Assembly: GCA_022497155.1 (NCBI GenBank)
Contig: MU385728.1
Span: 186,001 to 250,000, forward strand
Length of the DNA: 64,000 bases
Direction: 5' to 3'
Source: Whalleya microplaca
Taxonomy: Eukaryota > Ascomycota > Sordariomycetes > Xylariales > Xylariaceae
Positions 23,901-34,924 of this stretch are shown one piece after another (the stretch's first letter is position 1; each line of letters begins with the position of its first letter). A model generated the notes under the pieces. That model saw nothing but the letters and a program-made list of their open reading frames with translations, searched no databases and was not told where the DNA came from. A program made the translations under genes and the position numbers.

Positions 23901-26257
23901 GTGGTGAGTTTTGCTATTATTGGTGACCGAGTCTCAAAGCAAGCGCACTTTATCTGAAGGATCGTAGGATGCGAAATTTGAGTTGAAAATCCGGGGCGAA
24001 CCTATATGTAGAATTACGTCGGTTCACTAAGCTCTGTATGTAGTCTGAAATAGGGATTTAAGAAACTTTAGAAGTTTGGGCGTTGACGATCGATCCTATT
24101 CCCACGTGCTGATTATCTATCTAGCATCCACAAGCAGGGGCATAAAGTTGGTGATGGCTTCCTACTGTATCGGAATCTGCTGCCTTCCCTGTGCCGCATG
24201 TGCTTGCGAAGGTATCACAGAGATCACCGAGCAGCACGGCACTGTTACACTTCGAGGATTGCGGTGCAGCACGCGAGGCTTTCTGACCGAGTCTGACTCG
24301 TCCTAGCAGCTCTTGTCCATTCTGCTTCGAGTGTGCTGCCGAAGGTTTGCGCCAAGTCTGAATTAAACAGTATTACAGGCTAATAAGGCGACAATAAGGC
24401 AACTCTTTTAGGGGACAATCCGTCGTCCGTTAATTGCAAATAGATTATCCTCCATATTCTCCCTGTCGGAACGAGCTTTGGTACTGTCTTACCTGAATAG
24501 GCCGAGAACATTGAAGCCGTACAGTCAATCCACACAATATTGTAGTACTAACACCACCATAGTAGGTATACAGTGGAAAAGCCCGCCACTTCCAGGCACC
24601 GGCATTGAAGATGGATTGTATGTATGTACCTATCTTCGATCTTCGGCCGACAAAAATATAGGTAACAAGATAACTCAACATCAGATTGAACGTCATAGTA
24701 GCCTCGAGGGCGATTCCTCTGAATCCTAAAGCCTATTCTCTTATTGTACAGGCGATAGAATTAGATGCCTGTACGTCATGATCCTTCCGCCTTCCGCCTT
24801 CCGTGCCTCAACTGAACTTTTGAGCGTCTCCAATGGCGTGCAGAAGGGCGAGATGCAAGTCAGCAATAGGCTGACTAACTTAATTGTATTTGGAAACTTT
24901 GTTTGTACTAGGTTAATTACTAGTTATTAGTAGCAATCCCACCTGTGTGGCATAGGTTCGTTCGTTGCTAATAATAACCTCGAAAGGCTGTTGGAGCCTT
25001 TCCGGATATGCCCTGGCACCACTGCAAGCTGCTGATCGTGTAGAGGAAAATAGAGCCTTCAGGGGAAGCCCCACCAGAATGATTAGTGTGATAATACGAA
25101 GGTAATCCGTAAAACGCCATCAACTCTCCACGTTCGAATCCGTAGTCACGGAAGAACCGCCTAGAATCAACAGCATGGGCTCGGCAGAGGTGACCAACTG
25201 GATAGAGTAATACTTAGAAAGGCTCGGCACTGGGGTAGTCCAGGGGGGTGACACAGGATTGATTGCATTCATGAAGTCGCATGCAACATGGCCGTGTGTT
25301 CTAGAGTGATTAGTACTGCCAATATTGTGTGCTAGCTATGTACGAATATGTAGGATACGGCGTGATGCCTGGTTGTGAGGATGATCAAGCCGTCAAGGGG
25401 GGAGGAAAGGAAAGGGCACAGGCAGAATAGGGAGACAAGTTTTCGGCGGTGGCTTGTGGGAACTTGGGATCCACTTGCCCTGTTGGGGGATGGGTGGGTC
25501 TTGTCGGGCCCACGGCTTTGTCTCGTCCGACCATCCCATCCTCGCCCATCCTCGCCCATCCTCCAATGGGCACAGGCGGCCGACCCCTGACATTCCTCCG
25601 AAATGGCATCCCTGCTACACACCTGCCTCCTGTTGGCCCCACTGCCCAGGTGGTGGCTGTACGTACTGTTTTATAGCCCTGTTTTATTTGTAGCATGTTG
25701 CCTGAAATGTAGGGCATCCACCGCTGCTGAGTACAGGACACGTTGAACATAAAGAGAGCTTCCCATCCCGTCCACCAGTCCACCATGAACCACCTCGACT
25801 AGCACTAACAACCACAACACACTACCACTACCACACACCACTGCACACCACTGCACACCACACAAAGGACGCCTGCCTAACAAACACCATCAGGCCACGC
25901 TGTCCCTTCCTCATTTACGCTTTACGCTACTGCCTGGTCTTGTTTGCCTGGTCTTGTTGAAGTGACACACAACAACCCGGCTGACTCACCCTCGCCCCCC
26001 CGTTGTCTTCAAACCATGCGTCGGTATAGGTGAAAGTCACTTGTTATTTGTATTGAGGAATTAGGACGGCACCTCTTTACTTCCAGCCCCATCTTCTGCA
26101 ACTAAAATACAACCCAATTCCCCAAGCAAAGCAAGCTAGCTAGCTAGCAACTACCAGCAACTACCAACAACCACCTGTTGACCTGCTTGGTGTTGACATT
26201 GTAGCGAGAAGATTACAATTATCAAGTCCTCCTAGATACTCCCCGAGATCAACCACA
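20917..26257. other. 5.3-kb gene-poor region ending in the hacA upstream region
   Basis: No gene is supported. ORFs below 100 codons occur in all frames without consistent domains. The part from about 25370 on is GC-richer and pyrimidine-rich, and probably holds the hacA promoter and long leader, including short repeats of CACCACTG at 25830-25862 and GCTAGCTA at 26132-26148. A Cys-rich stretch at 24154-24306 (ATG-initiated, about 50 codons) has no further support. Confidence 0.5.
26016..26033 (+). promoter_or_regulatory. Candidate upstream ORF in the hacA leader
   Basis: ATG CGT CGG TAT AGG TGA, five sense codons, ends 224 bases before the hacA start. A second, ATG-initiated five-codon ORF lies at 25785-25802. 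Short uORFs in hacA leaders are known in some moulds and can repress translation. Whether these lie in the mRNA depends on the unmapped transcription start. Confidence 0.35.
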
Positions 26258-27940
26258 ATGGCCACCTGGGAGAACCAAGAGTCCTCGACGACCGACACCC
26301 CTCGGGTCAAGTTCGAGGCCTCTCCCGCCGAGTCTCTGTTGTCAGCCCCCGGCGAAATGTACCCGTCTCTGTTTGCCACCCCTTCCACCCTGAACCCACT
26401 GGAGAGCGTCACCACGCCCCAGTCGTTCGGCGATGACATGTCTGTTGCCGGCGAGTCCACTCCGGGCCCTGAGTCCAACGAGAAGAAGCAGACAAAGAAG
26501 AGGAAGTCGTGGGGCCAAGTCCTTCCTGAGCCCAAGACCAACCTACCTCCTAGGTATGATGGTATAGATCTCAATTACCAGCTGCATGTTGCTGACCCTC
26601 GCACCAGGAAACGAGCGAAGACTGAGGATGAGAAGGAGCAGCGACGAGTAGAACGGGTCCTCCGGAACCGTCGTGCCGCCCAATCGTCCCGGGAACGTAA
26701 GCGTCAAGAGGTGGAGGCCTTGGAAATACGGAATCAGCAATTAGAAGACCTGTTGATGAAGCAGCAGAAGACGAATGAGATGTTGATGGACGAGTTGAAC
26801 AAGCTCCGAAGAAATCCGGACGCCAGCCGAAGCTCGTCTCCCTTTGACAGCCTCCAGCCTTCACCCCTGACCCTATCCCAACCCCTATTCGGGTCATCAA
26901 ATGATACTTCAGTACAAGATAAGTCAGGCATGATGAACGACTTCATCCTCATGCCCGAGCAGGACGGCACCGTCGATCCCGCCTCCCTCTCCCCCGAACT
27001 GAACCCCGTCTCCGACAACAAGAATGCCGAATCGACAAATGATGAATTGGCCGAGGCCCCCATCCCTGCCGCTTCTTCCGACGCGACACAACATCCAGCA
27101 GCGATGTTGTGCGACCTGCAGTGTCCGTCGGTGGAAGTTCCGCAGTCGTGGGTGGCCTCGCAACAACCGTCGCATCCAGCGCTGTCACTCTTCCTACAAC
27201 TACAAACAATGTTGATAGCCTCTTCAGCGATGCTTTCAGCCTGTCGGCACCCTTTGACAATGATTCGTGGGGCGCTCAAGGCCAATTTAGCCCTGGTTCC
27301 GACCCCCTCAATTTTGAGTACAATCATCTGGCTGGTAACTCTACCCCCCAGTTTCCGGAATTCGACTTCGATCAGTTCCTCAGCGACGACGTCAGTAGCG
27401 GCGCCGCCCCATCATCGGGCGCGACCGCGGGAAGCGACTCGGTCGCCCAAGACCCTGAGGAGTCCGCGGTGTTCGGCCTCTTCGACTCTGAGAATCAAGT
27501 CCCTGCAGAAACTTTTAACCAGCAGCCCCATCCTGGCGCGTCCACTCATGGATGCGACGATGGACTTGTTGCGGTTGGTGTCTGAGGGACGCGATGACCG
27601 GGTCGAGGGGCGGGCACGCGGATCCCCGGGTATCAAGGGCGATCCGAGCCGCGGACCGCAGACGTGGCCCGACGGCACCGGCTTACCGTCACGCGAGGCA
27701 TTGCTCACGCTCCTGTGGGCAATCCAAGTCGAAGAACGGAAAATAGTAGAGAAGGAGGCCAATAACAGTAGGACCTCCTCGCCCAGTTCCCGATCCGGAT
27801 CAAGCGTCCTTCGAGAGAAGACACCAACAACTCATAATTATGTATTATCGGTATCAACCACAACCAAAAGGAAGAGAGACATGGGGGAGATGGGCAGCAG
27901 CAGCGGCGGAAGCGGGAAGCGATTGAGGCTTTCCTTCTGA
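26258..27940 (+). CDS. hacA: HacA/Hac1 bZIP transcription factor of the unfolded protein response
   Basis: A conventional 54-base intron (26554-26607, GTATGA...CACCAG, branch GCTGAC) removes 18 in-frame codons and joins NLPPR to KRAKTEDEKEQRR. The bZIP basic region (RVERVLRNRRAAQSSRERKR) at about 112-131 is followed by leucine-zipper heptads (LEIRNQQLEDLLMKQQ). At 27099-27118 lies a 20-base Ire1 intron. Removing it shifts the frame so that translation ends at 27585, giving 417 residues with a Ser/Asp/Phe-rich activation-like tail (PEFDFDQFLSDDVSSGA) and the C-terminus ASTHGCDDGLVAVGV. If it is retained, the frame stays open to 27940 (542 residues). HacA activates ER chaperone and secretion genes. 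Identity rests on the bZIP and the perfect Ire1 hairpin. The long unspliced frame, with segment LPSREALLTLLWAIQVEERK, is odd. Confidence 0.95.
   Translation: MATWENQESSTTDTPRVKFEASPAESLLSAPGEMYPSLFATPSTLNPLESVTTPQSFGDDMSVAGESTPGPESNEKKQTKKRKSWGQVLPEPKTNLPPRYDGIDLNYQLHVADPRTRKRAKTEDEKEQRRVERVLRNRRAAQSSRERKRQEVEALEIRNQQLEDLLMKQQKTNEMLMDELNKLRRNPDASRSSSPFDSLQPSPLTLSQPLFGSSNDTSVQDKSGMMNDFILMPEQDGTVDPASLSPELNPVSDNKNAESTNDELAEAPIPAASSDATQHPAAMLCDLQCPSVEVPQSWVASQQPSHPALSLFLQLQTMLIASSAMLSACRHPLTMIRGALKANLALVPTPSILSTIIWLVTLPPSFRNSTSISSSATTSVAAPPHHRARPREATRSPKTLRSPRCSASSTLRIKSLQKLLTSSPILARPLMDATMDLLRLVSEGRDDRVEGRARGSPGIKGDPSRGPQTWPDGTGLPSREALLTLLWAIQVEERKIVEKEANNSRTSSPSSRSGSSVLREKTPTTHNYVLSVSTTTKRKRDMGEMGSSSGGSGKRLRLSF
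27087..27118 (+). other. Ire1 unconventional 20-base intron (27099-27118) with 5' splice hairpin
   Basis: A perfect 9-bp stem (CACAACATC 27087-27095 with GATGTTGTG 27103-27111) closes a 7-base loop CAGCAGC, the Ire1 consensus CNG|CNGN. The cut falls after 27098. Exactly 20 bases later CTG|CAGT at 27116-27122 gives the second cut. Removal of 27099-27118 moves translation into the frame ending at 27585, and the exon lengths then sum to a whole number of codons. The stem around the second site is weaker. Confidence 0.9.
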
Positions 27941-29599
27941 GCTGGGCTGTACTGGACTGGACTGAACTGAACTGAATCTTCGTTGACTATTTAAGCGGTG
28001 TTCCGGAAAAAATGGCATGGACACAAACATAGGCGTCAAGGCGGTTGCATATATGGCACTGAGGATCTTGGCGCGAGAGAGACAGAGGGAGAGAGTGAGA
28101 GCGCGCGGATGACTTTGTGTGTGTATCACTACGTGTTATGAATCGAGTGTTCTACAACTTCTAAAGTTGCTGTTCTTGCTATGTGATATGTTTCCTGATT
28201 GCGTAATGTTTTAATGGGTTGTTTTGGCCGCTAGAGAGCACCGTGCTCCTCTCGTAGTAAACATCACCATCGTTGGGATGTCAACTTTATATATTCCTGT
28301 TGGGAATTAAGTTGACCCAGGGTACGTTGTCTACTCACTGGAGATTGATAGCTGATATCCCCTTGCAGGCAGTCAAACACCTCACTATGCGGCAATGAGT
28401 TCACTGGGATCAATACACCAACAAACAACCTTGCCCGCAAACGAGCCATAACTCGTCCTACGTTAGGACTACACGAACTACCTGACAGCATTGTAGTGCC
28501 TTGAAGACAACCACAAAAGCCTACATTATCTACATAGAGTTTCGTTATATAAGATCCCTGTCCGTATCCATCCTTTATCTATGTATAGGTTGGGGTTGGA
28601 ATATTCCTGACATTACGCCCTAGTCATCACACCGATAGATTTCCGGCCGCTTGATGTCAAGGACGCCAGCGATGTTTGGAAATGCTGGGTTTGGATATTT
28701 GGTCCGCAAACGCTTCGTTCCGAGTGGATAAGTCAGTTACTAGCTATCTTCGAAAGAGGTGGGAAGACAGTATCTTAGTGCAGAGTAGGGAACTCGGTTC
28801 AAGTCCAGGGGAGGGGAGCCGGCAGCTCTGTGTAGAATTCGAGTCCGACTATAAGATAGAAGTAGAACTGCATTATATCTCTAGAGTACGTCCTACGTTG
28901 GTTTCATAGTTGCCTTCGTGGATTGGCGAAGTGTTGGATATTGATGCTGAATGTGGATGAGAATAACTGACATGGATTCAATATGTAAGTGCTTACTAGC
29001 AACAGTTATTTCCGAGGACCTGATTCTAGTTCTTCATACTGAGTAGCTTGACCAAGTCCTAGGGGATCCACGAGATTAGATATTCTAAGTCTCAATGGTG
29101 ACGCCACGGTTCCCCTAAAATAGTAAGGAAATGAATTTATTCTTTATCATATCCCCCGAGAATGACTGTATGTGGTTTGATAGCAAATAGACAGGTAACA
29201 CGAATACAGGAATAGGGGGAGATGATAACTAGGTTTAGAGACTGTAGAATAAAGCGTTCATATACCGTGTACTGACTGTGCTTTCTCTATGATATAATTG
29301 ATACCTAAGTTTAGAGTTGTAGTTCCAGGTTTCCTTCATATAACGAACGTGATAGTATACATCAAAAACCACTATATAACATCGTCCTGACTTTGAACAA
29401 TAGCCATATCTGATAACAATGGCAATCACTGTCCACAGCGTCTCGAAGCCACCATTCCTTCCATTCCACAATTGCCCCTATGTATATACTGTCCCAAAAA
29501 CAAAGCGTATTTTGTCACATGAACACCGTCCACAGGACTGACATGATACGCCAGGCAAGCAGCAACCTTGAACATCACCACGACATCCCTTCTAACAGT
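27941..29599. other. Intergenic spacer, no supported gene
   Basis: 3' flank of hacA followed by AT-rich sequence. A T-loop-like string near 28797 is not part of a tRNA. No coding sequence can be supported. Confidence 0.5.
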
Positions 29600-29812
29600 T
29601 TATTCGCCAAACCGATCGCAGGACTCTCCACACGCCTGACAATCCGCGTCGCCCTCGCACTGCTGCACCAAGCAAGCACTGTCGCCGGGGCCGCAGTCAC
29701 TTGCCCCAAGGTTGTCGGCACACTGGGAGCAGGCGTCGCGCGCCTCGACAACGCCGGCGGCGGCGAAGGAGAGGGAGCTGAGGAGGAGGCAGGCCACGTT
29801 GATGAACTTCAT
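29600..29812 (-). CDS. Small secreted cysteine-rich protein
   Basis: A 70-residue single-exon ORF. A signal peptide (MKFINVACLLLSSLSFAAAG, cleavage near residue 20-25) is followed by a mature region of about 45 residues. That region holds eight cysteines spaced CX2C, C, C, C, CX2C, C (SQCADNLGASDCGPGDSAC, then QQCEGDADCQACGESC). An even number of cysteines in a tiny secreted acidic protein suggests a disulfide-stabilised extracellular peptide, for example a candidate effector or hydrophobin-unrelated surface peptide; this is inference. It is flanked by long non-coding DNA. No family is recognised. ATG 29812 gives an ideal signal peptide. Confidence 0.72.
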   Translation of the reverse strand: MKFINVACLLLSSLSFAAAGVVEARDACSQCADNLGASDCGPGDSACLVQQCEGDADCQACGESCDRFGE

Positions 29813-32441
29813 TGTGCGTGAGGGAATGGGTTGGTGAACTAGGCGGGTACCTAGGTGGTTATGATGTAGATCGGTGGTGTATATACAATAGGTATATTAA
29901 ATTGGTGGAAGAAATGAGGATTTATTGCAGTTTGAATGAGATGAGATTGCTGCTTGGGAGTAGGAACCGAGATGGTGTGGGCAAGCTAGCACATTCATAC
30001 TGCTTCTTCCTGCTTGGGTTGAAATGAGCCATCCTTTCTTTCGCATTGGATTTAGCTGGCGAGGTCATATCTTGAATGAGCAACAGGGGTTCCCTAACTC
30101 GTTAGATCGCATGAAACAAATTCTACTGGGCTGAAAGTAATTGTTGAGTTCGAAATGATACTTACTAGATGCCAAAACACAACAGGGCCGGTCATCATAA
30201 CGATCGTCGAACGGAACACAGGGCCGACATCTGTAAGTGTGACAGAATACAATCTGATAATCTCGAGATTAGCAAGATCAACGCGATATTCCTCCGTCAG
30301 ATTCTCTATAACTGCCGTTCTTGGTAAAATGGAAGCTGGTGAAAGCTTGGTGACGATCAAAGGATCAACTGAAACCCGATCGAAACCTCTCAACCATCGA
30401 CGAATGAGAATATTAACTAATAGGGTATACTTTGTGTAAAACCAACGTTTTCTATGTTCCGCATTCTCCGAGTTTAGCTTACAGAAAATGACTCGGTATA
30501 ATCATTTGTAAATACTCCAAGATACGAATAGACCAGTCTGCAATTTCGTAAGTGTCACTGTTAGGCAGTTAAGCTCTCATGTACTTAAGTTTTCTCAAAA
30601 TTAATGAAAACATATATAAAGAGGAATATAGCGGTGTTACTAGTAGACAACAACTGTGGTGTGTGAGAGGCTCAAAGCTCTGAGATATGTACGTATATAG
30701 CAGGTGGCTCTATTAGAGCCTCGGACCCTTATGTGATATGCCGCTGCATGATAAAAGATACCAAGTCCCAAGTATCCAACCAATATATCAGAAAATCCGC
30801 ATACTGTCACAATTATTATATGTATAACTGTCATTTAAGTGCTGCCGTGATCGCAACTCGGAAATTGAGTGTTGTAACTGTCTAAGTGATCTTCTCCCAG
30901 TGTGTGAGGAGGTCCTATTTTAATACAGAGCACTGGGAACGGCTGATTGCCCAAGCTACATACTAGCAGAAATAGCTAACAACTACCTCTATCGTGACAT
31001 ATACATATACACAAATTATCTATCACGCTTCAACGAGCTACTACCTCAGCTAAGGCGAGCGTGAGTGTTTCGGTTATGGGATTGGGTAAGGTGTGGTTAG
31101 TATTCAGATGTTTGATTGCTATATCCTATGATACATCTCTATCTACCCATTTTTTATACTTAACGTTCATGAAGCATGTCTCATTTCTTCTTTGCCATAT
31201 TCCAGTTCTATTTTTGGACCCCACATCATCTACAGCACAGTCTTCGTGTCCATTGTGCTGTGACAGCGAGGCTCAATTATCAGGGGTATATTTGCAAAGA
31301 AAAGAAAACAAGAAAAAAGCTACTTTGAACGTTGTCGGCCAAAACTTGTTTTCTGCGCGACTAATAAGATTTGTCTATTATGCATGAGTCTATTATAAAT
31401 GAGTGTAATCTGTATACATATAATAGCTGCTGTTGGGCTGGTGGGGTGGTTTATCTATTAATAGTTTTACTGCGCCTAGGTCCTTTCATACCGACAGCAT
31501 CTATAACTTATAACTATATAGCTATAATTTTCAGGATTCAGTGATATACCTTTCAGGCTTATGCAAAGTATCGCCAACGGTACGTTGCGATACCCGATTG
31601 CTTGTAATAGAATAGGCCGTACAGTATACATGAGCAGGATGATGTTTTGGCAGTTGTCTCCATTGATACCTATTGTTTCCATACTAGTTACCATTCTGCG
31701 TCGAGGCATGGCCTCTCCCACGTGGAGACGCGCTTATTATGCATTCTATCTAAAAACGTCGATTTCTGTTCTAAAGCTGCTGTGAGTTGCGCGCCTGACT
31801 GGCCTATGATTTTCGATGCATTTGGTCGACAGTGGAGTTTAGCGCCGTCGGTTTCGTCTGTTCCGAGCTGCTCAGCCTCAAAACGTGGTACAGCAAATTA
31901 CCCGCCGTAGGGCTGGGGCTGAAGTGAGAGGCTGGGAGCGCTTCTTTGCTGGCATTTTACTTTTCGGAACATGCTGCTACCGAGGCCACTCGGTCTGCTT
32001 CCGTAGCTTGTAAATGTGATTATAGGTTGAGAAACAAGACTGAGCTCATGGAAGTGATTCCTTTTGCTGCGTGGTTGGATATCATTGCATAATGCTGGGG
32101 CTCTGGAAGAGGCTTTCGTAGTCCCGAGATCTTGGTCGCATGCATCAGCTGCTATGTGTTGTCGATGGCGTATGACACGGGAACTGCCAGCCGAAAGCAA
32201 AGCCATGGTAAATCTGCAGCAATAATTCGGGAAGATTGAGGGTTACCGGTGCTCTGGGATAAGTATAAGAAGCCATGCCGCCTTGCAGAATGAAAGATGA
32301 AGAATTTGTTTCTACCTCAGACAACAACACCACAAGCACAGAACCAAATAACTTATAATTAAGTCAATGTCAGACTTGAGAACACCATATTACACCTTCA
32401 GCAACAATCAATAAACTCATCTCAGCCAACTATCAAGCAAA
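29813..32441. other. AT-rich intergenic region, no supported gene
   Basis: 2.6 kb of short ORFs in all frames. A stretch at 30094-30439 is open on both strands (95-100 codons each way) but neither product has a recognisable feature. No repeats were noticed. The last few hundred bases form the upstream region of the secreted protein at 32442. Confidence 0.45.
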
Positions 32442-32852
32442 ATGCACTTCTCCGCCGCCATCCTCCTCTCCGCCATCCTCGGCCTCGCAGCTGCGTATCC
32501 AGCAGGGACTGCAGCTTCAGAGTCGACTTCACGCACAACATCAACCTCCATTCCCACTTCAACACCAACAGGATCCTCATCCACGGGCGCAAAAGCCGCT
32601 TTGGATGCAGTGACCCTGCAGTTCGAAATCGACAACGATACCTTCACTTCTAACACAAAGTGCGAGGTTGGGGGCTCAGTCAAGATCAACCGAGAAATCA
32701 TCTCAGCGACCATCGCCGGGTCGGGCGACGGTGTCACTTGCACGGCTTCACTGGGGAATGGGAAGACGGTGGATTTCACCGACGCGGAGCTGACGAAGCT
32801 CGCAGGTGGGAAGAAGATTTTGGTGAAGGAGGTCGCGTGCCAAGGTGCTTAG
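32442..32852 (+). CDS. Small secreted protein with Ser/Thr-rich linker
   Basis: A 136-residue single-exon ORF. The signal peptide (MHFSAAILLSAILGLAAA, cleavage near 18-19) is followed by a Ser/Thr/Pro linker to about residue 50 (TASESTSRTTSTSIPTSTPT), probably O-glycosylated. The compact C-terminal domain of about 85 residues (DAVTLQFEIDNDTFTSN, KTVDFTDAELTKLAGGKK) has three cysteines and alternates beta-like and charged segments. It should be exported to the medium or wall. The function is unknown; small size and secretion make it an effector candidate, which is inference. Codon use is C-rich at third positions, unlike the AT-rich flanks, supporting a real gene. Confidence 0.75.
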   Translation: MHFSAAILLSAILGLAAAYPAGTAASESTSRTTSTSIPTSTPTGSSSTGAKAALDAVTLQFEIDNDTFTSNTKCEVGGSVKINREIISATIAGSGDGVTCTASLGNGKTVDFTDAELTKLAGGKKILVKEVACQGA

Positions 32853-33551
32853 GGGAGGTGAAGGACATAGGCTGTTGCATGCATAGCGGGTTGATTCAGC
32901 ATTTATATTGGAGCTAGATATGGTCATATAGATGGTGCATGGTTGATTGGATATCTTAGGTTACATTGGTTACGCAGGTCCTGATCATGATATAGACTGT
33001 ACGAGTTTGGTAGCATCACCTCAGTAAATAGCATTCTTTCGTTTTGTTTGACAGCACGTCTTCCATGAGTGGTATATTGCAATCCAATCAGAAGCAATAG
33101 TCAATCACTTTGAATCAACTCCAACACAATCTCTATCTTGAGCCGTCCATGAAATAGGGAACCTAGATATCCCGTGTGATACTGACCTTTGAAACTCTTG
33201 CCCCCCCTCAGAACTACTATATGTAGGCTCCTGCAATCACCCGAATGATGGCGAATAGAAATGATGCTAGGGAATGGACAACCTCATGCTCGTAAGGAAT
33301 GTTTCGCATTCAAACTATCGAACAGTATATGAACTAGGTATTCCTAATTTCAGATCTCTCGCTGCAACATGATTTAGTCTCCTATCTGATAGCCATCAGG
33401 ATGACGCAAGAGGCACTCTCTAGACATGAAAGTATACTATTGTAAAGCTAAAGTTATACGCTATTGACGTCGAGACTTGAAACCTGGAATATTGTCCAGA
33501 AAACTTGCCAAAGAGGCCTTCAATTTCTTCACGGCCTTTGTATCTGAAAAC
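32853..33551. other. Intergenic spacer
   Basis: 3' flanks of the secreted protein gene and of the convergent oxidoreductase gene. Nothing else is visible. Confidence 0.5.
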
Positions 33552-34924
33552 TTATGCCGAGAACTTGGCTAAGATGCCATCCAACTGCTTGTGTCTCTTC
33601 AAAGCATGCTCGAATGTGGGATAGGGTACTGATTCGTTACTGGCATAAGCCTCATACAAGGCCCCAATATTCCTTGCACGACCCGGTAGTTCAGATCTCT
33701 CATCCGATTCCCAATCCACTCTCTCAACCTTTTCTGTTTCATAATTATGAAGTTCGACGGTAATAGGATCTCCCTTCTGCACAGCTGTCAATATATTGCT
33801 CTAAGGATGGTGATGAAAGCCTATAGAATGGCTGTCGAAAGTAATATGCATAATGAGAATGAATGGACATATGGAAAGGGGTAGGTTTCCGGAGTGAAAA
33901 TATGAATAGAAATGACCAAGGTTTTACGTATAATGTACGCTTATACATACCGAACTACCATGTATTCCTAGGCCATCAATAACAGTGAGGCGAATCTCGG
34001 CTTTCTCGCCGTAGATAGTCCAAGTATACGATGGCCCACCTTTGAAAGGTTGACCACGGCGATATCTGGCAAGCAGAGTTGCATTTTCAACGACATGTTC
34101 CGATTTTGGTAGGGAACCAGTCACTATTATCAGGTCAGGCACATCAGACTTAACGGTCTCGACGATGGCATCTCCTTTGGAGGGGTCTCGGATCTTCACG
34201 AGGGGCCGCTGGAGTTGGAGACGGGACTGCTCGTTTTGAAGTTCTCCGAGGACAGATTGGACTGTGTCAAAGACTGGATATTTGGTAAGCATATTACGTT
34301 GAGTGTGCTGTATAATGATGTAAACCCACAATGGCCGAACCCAATTGTAAAAGGGTTTCCACCGACTTTGCGGTCTGTGAAGTACTTCAGGCCGACCGGA
34401 AGAAGATCTCTGTGATTAGTGCCACCAAAACCCAGGACCTCGCTGCTCAGAACCTTGCCAATTCTTCCGTTCGCAATGATCTCTCTGATCTTGATTACCG
34501 CTGGAGCAAACCACCCTTGGAGCCCAACCAGAGTCTTGCCGCCTTTCTCGCGTGCTAGCGCTGTAAGCTCGCCAGCACGGATCGCATTCTCAGCTAGCGG
34601 CCACTCAACGAAGACATCTTTGCCCTGCTGCACGCTGGGAAAGATCGTCTCATAGTGTTTGTCGACCCGTACACTGCAGACGACAAATTGCACGTCGGGG
34701 TCCGCAGCTAGATCAGCCGGGCTACCATATGCACGCGTTTCGGGAGGTAGCTTGTAGGCCTCTATAGCATGTTTCGCCGACTCAACGGACGAATTGCACA
34801 GTGCTATAATCTCATATTTCGCCTTCCCATCTGGGGACAGTAGATATGGAAGATGTGCTGTGCTAGCCCAGTTGGTGACCGCAGATGTGGAGAGGCCGAC
34901 GATTGCAGTACGGATTGGTGCCAT
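33552..34924 (-). CDS. Gfo/Idh/MocA-family NAD(P)-dependent oxidoreductase, Gal80-like
   Basis: Model complement(join(33552..33800,33951..34273,34330..34924)), 388 residues, all GT-AG and in frame. The N-terminal Rossmann fold starts IRTAIVGLSTSAVTNWAST and continues with YEIIALCNSSVESAKHA, AADPDVQFVVCSVRVDKHYE and GKDVFVEWPLAENA. The EWPLA segment corresponds to the conserved EKP-like motif of the family, here with Trp-Pro, as in Gal80-type proteins. The C-terminal alpha/beta domain includes GWFAPAVIKIREIIANGRIG and VGGNPFTIGFGH. Length fits the family. Because the Lys of the usual EKP is replaced, the enzyme may be catalytically altered or regulatory. The substrate cannot be read. Exon 3 begins after TTAG at 33801; a different acceptor at 33785 would break the frame. 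Confidence 0.88.

Noticed and set aside
25095..25160. GTTCGAATCC string resembling a tRNA T-loop
   Set aside because: The flanking T-stem does not pair and there is no room for D and anticodon arms.
26734..27327. 197-codon minus-strand ORF in hacA
   Set aside because: Antisense shadow with Ser/Cys-rich composition and no domain.
28780..28825. GGTTCAAGTCC string resembling a tRNA T-loop
   Set aside because: No pairing stem and no upstream tRNA arms.
30094..30439. Overlapping 95-100-codon ORFs on both strands
   Set aside because: Neither translation shows a signal peptide, domain or coding bias.
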